DNA from: Lysobacteraceae bacterium UBA6001
GTDB lineage: Bacteria > Pseudomonadota > Gammaproteobacteria > Xanthomonadales > Xanthomonadaceae
DNA: 11,392 nt
Assembly (NCBI GenBank): GCA_002429615.1
Contig: DJAN01000024.1
Span: forward strand, 1-11,392
Direction of reading: 5' to 3'
Under the pieces are notes generated by a model. The model made no database searches, had not been told where the DNA came from, and worked only from the letters and a program-made list of their open reading frames with translations. A program made the translations under genes and the position numbers. Numbering within the stretch: position 1 is the stretch's first letter; every line of letters begins with the position of its first letter. Positions 1 through 5,562 of the stretch are shown here, piece by piece.

Positions 1-10
1 CTTCCGATCT
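1..10. other. Illumina adapter remnant at contig edge
   Basis: The first ten bases are CTTCCGATCT; on the minus strand they read AGATCGGAAG, identical to the first ten bases of the standard Illumina adapter (AGATCGGAAGAGC). The match sits exactly at the end of the window, where adapter read-through is left on contig ends. In the mreC frame these bases add Arg-Ser-Glu with codons AGA, TCG and GAA; AGA is out of keeping with the GC-rich codon use of the gene. I treat them as non-genomic. A chance match of ten bases at an exact edge is unlikely but possible. Confidence 0.85.
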
Positions 11-940
11 CGCGGTGGCGGACGCGGGCCGCGCGGGTTCGCGCGAATCCGGGCCGGCATTGCCAGTGGGCGTCACTTCGCCGGCGGGCGGCGGCGCCAC
101 GCGCCACGGACGGGTCTTCAACAGCAGCACGTCGCGGCCGCGGTCGAGCTGCGCTGCCGGCTTGAGCTGGCCCACCAGGAAGGCGTGGCTGTCGTCCGGA
201 TGCAGCTCGGCCACCGTGCCGACCGGGAAGCCGGCGGGGAAACGCCCGCCCAGGCCGGAGGTGACGATCTCGTCGCCGACCACCAGGCCGGCGCTCAACG
301 GCACGTCGCGCAGCTCCAGGCGGTCGCCACGCCCGTAGGCGATCAGGCGCACGCCGTTGCGCGCCACGTTCACCGGCACCGCGTGGTCCGGATCGGTGAG
401 CAGCAGCACGGTGGAATGCGCCGAGGTGGTCGAGATGACCTGGCCCATCAGGCCACCGGCATCGATCACCGCCTGCCCCACATGCACGTCGTCCTCGCTG
501 CCGGCATCGAGCACCACGCGCTGGCGGGTCGGGTCGAGGTCGATGTCGAGGATCGGTGCCAGCTGCACATCCAGGCCATTGCGCTCGGCGGCATTGAGCA
601 GCTCTCGCAGCTGCGCGTTGTCGAGCGCGGCGGTCTGCAGCCGGGTCAGGCGCGCGTTGGCGATCAGCAGGTCATTGCGCAGCTGGCGGTTCTCGGCGAC
701 CAGTTGCGCGTGCGTGGCGGCGTTGTCCTTGACCTGCAGGCCGATCCGGCCCGGCAATCCGGCCAGCGCCCACACCGGCTGCACCACCAGGTTGGCGCGC
801 TCGCGCACCTGCGACAGCCAGCCGCCACGGCTGTCGAGCACGATCAGCAGCGCCGCCAGCGCGAGATACGCCAGCAACCGCACGGTGCTGGCGGCATCAC
901 CAGGACGGGAAGCAATGGGAGGTCCGGCGTAGGGCGGCAC
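1..940 (-). CDS. mreC: Rod shape-determining protein MreC (3' end missing)
   Basis: MreC is the bitopic inner-membrane protein that links cytoplasmic MreB to the periplasmic peptidoglycan elongation machinery (MreD, RodA, PBP2). About 313 codons are visible. A short cytoplasmic N-terminus is followed by a membrane helix at about residues 20-36, a periplasmic coiled coil at about 68-115 (VAENRQLRNDLLIANARL), and the beta-domain core of the family at about 128-275, with GGLMGQVIS, LLLTDPDHAVPV and GDEIVTSGLGGRFPAGFPVG. A Pro/Ala-rich tail begins near 282 and is cut by the contig edge; the last three residues come from adapter sequence. The start is GTG at 940: an in-frame TGA lies two codons upstream, and VPPYAGPP is the N-terminus I expect from xanthomonad MreC. 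No good Shine-Dalgarno is visible. The gene lies 119 bases downstream of mreB on the same strand, the usual mreBCD order. Confidence 0.93.
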   Translation of the reverse strand, partial: MPPYAGPPIASRPGDAASTVRLLAYLALAALLIVLDSRGGWLSQVRERANLVVQPVWALAGLPGRIGLQVKDNAATHAQLVAENRQLRNDLLIANARLTRLQTAALDNAQLRELLNAAERNGLDVQLAPILDIDLDPTRQRVVLDAGSEDDVHVGQAVIDAGGLMGQVISTTSAHSTVLLLTDPDHAVPVNVARNGVRLIAYGRGDRLELRDVPLSAGLVVGDEIVTSGLGGRFPAGFPVGTVAELHPDDSHAFLVGQLKPAAQLDRGRDVLLLKTRPWRVAPPPAGEVTPTGNAGPDSREPARPASATARSE

Positions 941-981
941 GAGGGGTCAGCCGGGATTCGGAAGATGAAGGTTCGGAAGGA

Positions 982-1052
982 CCGCGGGCGCGGCGGCGCC
1001 GCACCCGCGGGATCGGTGGATCATCGGGCGGGCGCACGCACCGCCGATCCAC
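982..1052 (-). promoter_or_regulatory. Two strong hairpins in the mreB-mreC gap
   Basis: The 119-base space between mreB and mreC holds two inverted repeats. The first, 982-1010, pairs CCGCGGG (982-988) with CCCGCGG (1004-1010) and continues inward, after one mismatch, with GCGGC (990-994) against GCCGC (998-1002), leaving a 3-base loop. The second, 1016-1052, pairs GTGGATC with GATCCAC and then GGCGG (1027-1031) with CCGCC (1041-1045). Neither is followed by a U-tract on the minus strand, so they are not classic intrinsic terminators. They could protect the mreB message from 3' decay or reduce read-through, which would fit MreB being needed in excess over MreC. Pairing is seen; function is inferred. 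Confidence 0.5.
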
Positions 1053-1059
1053 GCGCGCC

Positions 1060-2181
<1,122 letters not shown>

Positions 2182-2183
2182 CT

Positions 2184-2212
2184 AGCCTAGCAATCCCCCC
2201 GGGTGCGGGCAA
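2184..2212 (-). promoter_or_regulatory. Possible mreB promoter
   Basis: On the minus strand TTGCCC (2212-2207) is followed, after exactly 17 bases, by TAGGCT (2189-2184). These match the sigma-70 -35 and -10 consensus at 4/6 and 3/6. The inferred transcription start near 2177 would give a leader of about 70 bases before mreB. The leader contains two runs of six U (plus-strand A6 at 2156-2161 and 2167-2172). The -10 match is poor, so this is only a candidate. Confidence 0.25.
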
Positions 2213-2216
2213 GGAG

Positions 2217-2247
2217 AAAAGCCAGCCTGGCGGCGCTTTTTTCGCCG
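2217..2247. other. Hairpin with T6 run in the mreB-kinase intergenic region
   Basis: AAAAGC (2217-2222) can pair with GCTTTT (2235-2240), followed on the plus strand by two further T (T6 at 2237-2242). CGGCG (2231-2235) can also pair with CGCCG (2243-2247) across the T-run. It resembles a weak bidirectional terminator but lies between divergent genes, where none is needed. Its role is unknown. Confidence 0.3.
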
Positions 2248-2283
2248 TCGAACAACCGCCCGGCGCGCGGGGTTCTGGCCCTG

Positions 2284-2318
2284 AACGGCCGCAGCCGTTA
2301 ACCTTTGCGCCGCGGCGC
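2284..2318. other. Inverted repeats upstream of the PfkB kinase
   Basis: AACGGC (2284-2289) and GCCGTT (2294-2299) form a perfect 6-bp stem with a 4-base loop. Immediately downstream, 2307-2318 is a perfect 12-base palindrome (GCGCCGCGGCGC). Either could be a protein-binding site or part of a folded leader RNA. No specific regulator can be assigned. Confidence 0.35.
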
Positions 2319-2326
2319 GCCTGCCG

Positions 2327-2360
2327 CCCCCCAGGCCCGTCCGGCGGCTGGCGGGTTTTT
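2327..2360 (+). terminator. Terminator-like hairpin in the kinase leader (possible attenuator)
   Basis: CCCCCCAG (2327-2334) pairs with CTGGCGGG (2348-2355) with one C-C mismatch. GCC (2335-2337) can pair with GGC (2343-2345) inside the loop, and TTTTT follows at 2356-2360. This has the form of an intrinsic terminator on the plus strand, ending 24 bases before the kinase start codon. No plus-strand gene lies upstream in the window, so it would act on the kinase transcript itself if the promoter lies further upstream. Attenuation is inference. Confidence 0.4.
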
Positions 2361-2384
2361 CCCCATGCAAAGGCCTCTATCCCG

Positions 2385-3317
2385 ATGTCCGCCCTGATCT
2401 GTGGTTCCCTTGCCTACGACACCATCATGGTGTTCCCGGACCAGTTCAAGAACCACATCCTGCCGGACAAGGTGCACATCCTGAACGTCTCGTTCCTGGT
2501 GCCGCGCATGCGCCGCGAGTTCGGCGGCTGCGCCGGCAACATCGCGTACAACCTGCACCTGCTCGGCGGCAAGCCGATTCCGATGGGCACGGTCGGCCAG
2601 GACTTCGGCCCGTACCGGGAATATTTCGACGGGCTGGGCATCGATCTGTCGCGGATCAAGGTGATCGACGAGCTGTTCACCCCGCAGGCGTTCATCACCA
2701 CCGACCACGACAACAACCAGATCACCGCTTTCCATCCGGGCGCGATGATGCGCAGCTACGAGAACCACGTGAAAGACGTGCCGGGCGTGACCCTGGGCCT
2801 GGTCGGCCCGGACGGCCGCGAAGGCATGATCCAGAACGCCAACGAATTCCAGGAGATGGGCGTGCCGTTCATCTTCGACCCGGGCCAGGCGATGCCGCTG
2901 TTCAACGGCCCGGAACTGCGCACCTTCATCGAGCAGGCCGACTACGTGGTGGTCAACGACTACGAGTCGAACCTGCTGCAGGAGCGCACCGGCTGGGACG
3001 AGAAGCAGATCGTGTCCAAGGTGAAGGCCTATATCACCACCCGCGGCCCGAAGGGCGCGGTGATCCACACCCCGGAACAGAGCTACGACATCCCGCCGGC
3101 GCATGAGCGCCGCGTGGTCGACCCGACCGGCTGCGGCGACGCCTTCCGCGCCGGCCTGATCTACGGCATCCAGGGCGGCTACGACTGGCTGACCATCGGC
3201 CGCATGGGCAACCTGATGGGCGCGCTGAAGGTCGAGCACCCGGGCACGCAGAACCAGCGCTTCGATTTCTCCGAGTTCAACGACCAGTTCAAGCAGCAGT
3301 TCGGCTACTCGCTGTGA
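2385..3317 (+). CDS. PfkB-family sugar/nucleoside kinase (adenosine kinase-like)
   Basis: This is a cytoplasmic ATP-dependent kinase of the ribokinase/PfkB fold, 310 residues. The substrate-side signature FGGCAGN is at 46-52. The C-terminal PfkB signature DPTGCGDAFRAG is at 246-257; it contains the anion hole and the catalytic base Asp252. NDYESNLL at 191-198 matches the family's region before the nucleotide-binding core. The length and short N-terminus fit bacterial members often annotated as adenosine kinase or simply carbohydrate kinase. The substrate cannot be settled from sequence: ribose, adenosine or another nucleoside are all possible. The start is ATG at 2385, with a weak AAAGG 11 bases upstream. 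The gene is monocistronic as far as can be seen, divergent from mreB, and followed by a GC-rich hairpin. Confidence 0.9.
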   Translation: MSALICGSLAYDTIMVFPDQFKNHILPDKVHILNVSFLVPRMRREFGGCAGNIAYNLHLLGGKPIPMGTVGQDFGPYREYFDGLGIDLSRIKVIDELFTPQAFITTDHDNNQITAFHPGAMMRSYENHVKDVPGVTLGLVGPDGREGMIQNANEFQEMGVPFIFDPGQAMPLFNGPELRTFIEQADYVVVNDYESNLLQERTGWDEKQIVSKVKAYITTRGPKGAVIHTPEQSYDIPPAHERRVVDPTGCGDAFRAGLIYGIQGGYDWLTIGRMGNLMGALKVEHPGTQNQRFDFSEFNDQFKQQFGYSL

Positions 3318-3351
3318 ACCCGGCCCGCGGCGGGTAACCCGTCGCGACGGC

Positions 3352-3372
3352 GGCGCCGGCAGGACCGGCGCC
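3352..3372 (+). terminator. GC-rich hairpin after the PfkB kinase
   Basis: GGCGCCGG (3352-3359) and CCGGCGCC (3365-3372) form a perfect 8-bp stem with a 5-base loop, 35 bases after the kinase stop codon. There is no T-tract after it, so termination here would be weak or factor-dependent. It may mainly stabilise the 3' end of the message. Confidence 0.4.
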
Positions 3373-3445
3373 ACGCCTATAGTCCCTTGCGAAATTCCCT
3401 GACCAGCAGGCGCGCGATTGCGCGGCGGCCTGTCGGTCATCGACG

Positions 3446-3454
3446 TGTTACATT
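3446..3454 (+). promoter_or_regulatory. Possible extended -10 promoter of the toxin-antitoxin operon
   Basis: TGT followed by TACATT (3446-3454) matches an extended -10 element, with 4/6 agreement in the hexamer. No good -35 is visible at the right spacing. The inferred start near 3461 gives a leader of about 22 bases before the antitoxin. Just upstream, GTCG (3432-3435) and CGAC (3441-3444) form a short inverted repeat that could be the operator of a ribbon-helix-helix repressor. Confidence 0.3.
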
Positions 3455-3482
3455 GCACGCACACCGAAATACGGAGTCCATC

Positions 3483-3755
3483 ATGACCGACAGCACCCTG
3501 ACCATCCGGGTCGACGAGGAACTGAAGGCCGCCTTTGCCGAGGCCGCCCGGGCGCAGGATCGCAACGCCGCCCAGCTGCTGCGCGAGTACATGCGCACCG
3601 TGGTCAGGGAAGCCCGCGAGAAGCAGTTGCACGACACCTGGTTCCGCGAACAGGTGGCAGTGGGACGTCGCGCCGCCGAAAACGGCGACGTACGCTCCAG
3701 CGAGGACGTGGAACGCCAGTTCGCGCAGCGCAGGGAAGCCGCCCGCAAGTCATGA
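3483..3755 (+). CDS. Type II antitoxin, ribbon-helix-helix (CopG/ParD-like)
   Basis: This 90-residue protein is the likely antitoxin and autorepressor of the adjoining RelE/ParE-type toxin. The N-terminus STLTIRVDEELKAAFAEAA has the DNA-binding beta-strand and first helix of the ribbon-helix-helix fold, followed by NAAQLLREYMRTVV as the second helix. The C-terminal half is charged and helical (WFREQVAVGRRAAENGDVRS), the part that normally wraps the toxin. The start is ATG at 3483, with GGAG six bases upstream. The open frame extends further upstream without a better site, so the longer version is rejected. The toxin follows after a short gap. As is usual for such modules, the protein probably represses its own promoter. 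Whether it is better called ParD or CopG cannot be decided here. Confidence 0.85.
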   Translation: MTDSTLTIRVDEELKAAFAEAARAQDRNAAQLLREYMRTVVREAREKQLHDTWFREQVAVGRRAAENGDVRSSEDVERQFAQRREAARKS

Positions 3756-3797
3756 CCGGCGCTCCCCGCTGCGCGTATCGCAACGGGGATGTGGGAC

Positions 3798-4079
3798 ATG
3801 CTGCAACTGCTATGGACGGCACCGGCGATCGAGGATCGCCAGTGGATTTTCGACTTCACCGGCATCCGCGGCGCCGCCGCGGCGATCGCCCTGGACGCCA
3901 GGATCACCGAGCGCGCCGCGCAGCTCACGGGCCATCCGCGCCTGGGGCGGCGGGGGCGCGTCCGCGGCACGCGCGAGCTGGTCGTGGATGCGCAGTACCT
4001 GCTGGTATACGAAGTACACCGGGACGCCATCGTGATCCTGCGCCTGCTGCACGCGCGGCAGCAGTGGCCGCTGGCCTGA
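3798..4079 (+). CDS. RelE/ParE-family toxin
   Basis: This is a small basic protein of 93 residues with the RelE/ParE layout. An N-terminal strand (MLQLLWTAPA) is followed by two helices (IEDRQWIFDF and AAIALDARITERAAQL). Then come the family's GHPRLGRRGRVRGTRELVV, the strand YLLVYEVHRDAIVILRLLHA and a C-terminal ARQQWP. Members either cleave mRNA at the ribosome or inhibit gyrase; sequence alone does not say which. I chose ATG 3798 because GGGG lies nine bases upstream and because the first strand then begins at the start codon. ATG 3789 would add Met-Trp-Asp but has no separate ribosome site. The gene lies 42 bases after the antitoxin, in the usual antitoxin-then-toxin order, and converges on the HAD gene. 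Confidence 0.85.
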   Translation: MLQLLWTAPAIEDRQWIFDFTGIRGAAAAIALDARITERAAQLTGHPRLGRRGRVRGTRELVVDAQYLLVYEVHRDAIVILRLLHARQQWPLA

Positions 4080-4095
4080 CCGGCGCCACGCCGGT
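4079..4095. terminator. Hairpin between the convergent toxin and HAD genes
   Basis: ACCGGCG (4079-4085) and CGCCGGT (4089-4095) form a perfect 7-bp stem with a CCA loop, filling the 17-base space between the two stop codons. No T-run follows on either strand. It may act as a weak bidirectional terminator or 3'-end stabiliser. Confidence 0.4.
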
Positions 4096-4096
4096 C

Positions 4097-4708
4097 TCAA
4101 GCGCCGGCCAAAGCCTCCAGCAACGCACGGCAATGCAGGTGCGTGTGATCGCTCAGCTCGGGCCACGCATTGTCCGCGCCCACGAACACCGTCGTCGCCC
4201 CGGCTGCCCGGCCCGCTTCCAGGTCATAGCCATGGTCGCCGACCATCACCAGTGCGGTGGGGGGCACGCCCCAGCGCGCGGCATGCAGCAGCAGCCCGGC
4301 CGGGTGCGGCTTGGGGGCGGCTTCGTCGCGGCCGACGATGGCGGCGGCCGGGAACAGGTCATCCACGCCGATCTCGGCCAGCGTCAACTGCGCCAGCGCA
4401 TGATCATTGCGGGTCAGGATGCCGAGGGCGCAGCCGCGCGCCTGCAGCGCGCGCAGCAGGGCCACCGCGCCAGGCGCGGCGACGGAAGCGACGGCCAGCT
4501 CCCGCTCGTGCGCCATCAGCCAGGCGCGCTTGGCCGCCGCGTCGGCGCTCGGCAGCGCGGCCAGGTGACCGAGGATGTCCTGCTCGGCCGGGATCGCCAG
4601 CTCACGACGGATCAACGCGAAGTCATGCACCGCCAGGGTCAGCGTGCCATCAAGGTCGAACACCCAGTGGCGGCGCTCGGACAACCCGCGCGATGCCATG
4701 CCACTCAT
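4097..4708 (-). CDS. HAD-superfamily hydrolase (subfamily IA-like phosphatase)
   Basis: This is a cytoplasmic phosphatase of the haloacid dehalogenase superfamily, 203 residues. All four motifs are present: motif I DLDGT at 18-22 (nucleophile Asp18, acid Asp20), motif II Thr99 in GILTRND, motif III Lys133 in APKPHP, and motif IV GDHGYD at 157-162. A small helical cap lies between motifs I and II, as in phosphoglycolate phosphatase and beta-phosphoglucomutase relatives. The substrate is unknown. ATG 4708 overlaps the stop codon of the upstream lipoprotein gene (ATGA), which suggests translational coupling. ATG 4699, three codons in, is an alternative start. It converges with the toxin gene, the two stop codons being 17 bases apart. 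Confidence 0.9.
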   Translation of the reverse strand: MSGMASRGLSERRHWVFDLDGTLTLAVHDFALIRRELAIPAEQDILGHLAALPSADAAAKRAWLMAHERELAVASVAAPGAVALLRALQARGCALGILTRNDHALAQLTLAEIGVDDLFPAAAIVGRDEAAPKPHPAGLLLHAARWGVPPTALVMVGDHGYDLEAGRAAGATTVFVGADNAWPELSDHTHLHCRALLEALAGA

Positions 4709-5427
4709 TCCCAGCCCGGCATCTGCGTCGCGTCCAAGCCACCGGTCTCGAACACCGCGGTGCGGGTGCCGCCAGCCTTCACCGGAAACTCGATGGCCAG
4801 CGTGGTCTTGGCCTGCTTGGCCAGCTTCCACAGGGCGCTCTGGTCGTCGATGAACATCGCGATCGCCTCGTCGGTGTCCGGCCGGTGCGCCGCCATCGCC
4901 TTCGGCTTGCCGCCGTCCACGGTTACCTGCACTTTGCAGCCGCTGTAGCACTTGAAGTCGCCCGCACGCAGGACGAGGTAGGCGTGGCGCTTCCACTGCG
5001 GATGGTCACGGAACACCAGCTGCACGTTCTTCGCGCCGCTGCCATCCACGTCGACGCGGTCCTTGGCATCGATCATCGCCGAGCGCTGCGTGCCGCCCTT
5101 CACCGCGATCTGGTTGTACTGCCACAACGCCTGCAGGCGGCGCTGGTTGCGCGCTTCATCGCCCTTGGCCTTGGTCGCGGCGTAGCCGGGCTCGATACGC
5201 TGGGCGGCCTCGCTCTGCGGATAGGTCTGCAGCAGATCCGCGCCATAGGCACGCGCCATGTCCCAGTTGCTGGACTGCACGGCCTGGTCGTAACGCTTCT
5301 CCAGCTCGGCGGCCTTCTGCTCGTTGGCCTGCGCCAGCGCGGCGGCCTGTGCCTGGCGTTCGGCTTCGCGGTCGGTACAGCCGGACAGCACGAGCGCGCA
5401 CACGGCGATCCAGGGCAGGTATTTCAT
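4705..5427 (-). CDS. Putative lipoprotein of unknown function with N-terminal coiled coil
   Basis: I do not recognise a characterised family. The 240-residue product begins with a lipoprotein signal: MKYLPWIAVCALVLSGC, with the lipobox LSGC and Cys17 as the lipidated residue. It is followed by a very Ala/Gln/Glu-rich helical stretch at about 19-60, probably a coiled coil. Residues 130-235 look like a compact beta-rich domain, with CYSGC (Cys160 and Cys164) able to form a disulfide in the periplasm. Asp18 is Thr here, so nothing suggests inner-membrane retention and outer-membrane sorting is likely. The start is ATG 5427 with GGAG eight bases upstream, a good site. The stop overlaps the HAD start, so the two form an operon, although a periplasmic lipoprotein and a cytoplasmic phosphatase have no obvious shared role. 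Confidence 0.85.
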   Translation of the reverse strand: MKYLPWIAVCALVLSGCTDREAERQAQAAALAQANEQKAAELEKRYDQAVQSSNWDMARAYGADLLQTYPQSEAAQRIEPGYAATKAKGDEARNQRRLQALWQYNQIAVKGGTQRSAMIDAKDRVDVDGSGAKNVQLVFRDHPQWKRHAYLVLRAGDFKCYSGCKVQVTVDGGKPKAMAAHRPDTDEAIAMFIDDQSALWKLAKQAKTTLAIEFPVKAGGTRTAVFETGGLDATQMPGWE

Positions 5428-5458
5428 CGATGCAGCTCCGCGGATGACAGGACGCCTA

Positions 5459-5467
5459 AAGATAACA
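5459..5467 (-). promoter_or_regulatory. Possible extended -10 promoter for the lipoprotein-HAD operon
   Basis: On the minus strand TGT is followed by TATCTT (5467-5459), an extended -10 with 4/6 hexamer matches. It lies between the terminator of the peptidase gene and the ribosome-binding site of the lipoprotein. The inferred transcription start near 5452 gives a leader of about 25 bases. No -35 match is visible. Confidence 0.35.
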
Positions 5468-5470
5468 GCG

Positions 5471-5505
5471 CAAAAGAAAACGGCGGGCCCTCAGGCCCGC
5501 CGTTT
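5471..5505 (-). terminator. Rho-independent terminator of the M1 peptidase transcript
   Basis: AAACGGCGGGCC (5478-5489) and GGCCCGCCGTTT (5494-5505) form a perfect 12-bp stem with a 4-base loop. On the minus strand it is followed by a T-rich tract (TTTTCTTTT, 5480-5472, overlapping the stem end). It lies about 50 bases after the peptidase stop codon and separates that gene from the lipoprotein-HAD operon. This is the clearest terminator in the window. Confidence 0.9.
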
Positions 5506-5507
5506 GG

Positions 5508-5522
5508 GTCGCATCAGGCGAC
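5508..5522. other. Short inverted repeat between REP and terminator
   Basis: GTCGC (5508-5512) and GCGAC (5518-5522) pair with a 5-base loop. It lies between the REP-like palindrome and the terminator, so the peptidase 3' untranslated region carries three hairpins in about 90 bases. Confidence 0.35.
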
Positions 5523-5538
5523 GCCCGTCTTCAACGGG

Positions 5539-5562
5539 GTCGCGGCTGAAGCCGCTCCTACA
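5539..5562 (-). repeat. GTAG-headed REP-like palindrome overlapping the peptidase stop codon
   Basis: On the minus strand this reads TGTAGGAGCGGCTTCAGCCG and ends CGAC. A GTAG head is followed by a stem of GCGGCT (plus strand 5542-5547) against AGCCGC (5550-5555) with a 2-base centre. It fits the class of short extragenic palindromes with a GTAG terminus described in Stenotrophomonas and related bacteria, which are moved by RAYT transposases; no RAYT gene is in this window. The TAG of the head is the stop codon of the peptidase gene (5560-5558). The assignment rests on form and recalled similarity, because only one copy is visible here. Confidence 0.7.

Noticed and set aside
2365..2397. A 10-codon upstream open frame overlapping the kinase start
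   Set aside because: It has no ribosome-binding site and no run of regulatory codons; a short ATG frame of this size is expected by chance.
2298..3632. A 444-codon minus-strand open frame opposite the PfkB kinase
   Set aside because: The plus strand has clear PfkB signatures; the minus frame has none and runs through non-coding DNA at both ends.
3752..4948. A 398-codon frame whose ATG overlaps the antitoxin stop codon
   Set aside because: The ATGA overlap is tempting as a toxin start, but the frame has no recognisable fold; the RelE/ParE-like protein is in another frame starting at 3798 (or 3789).
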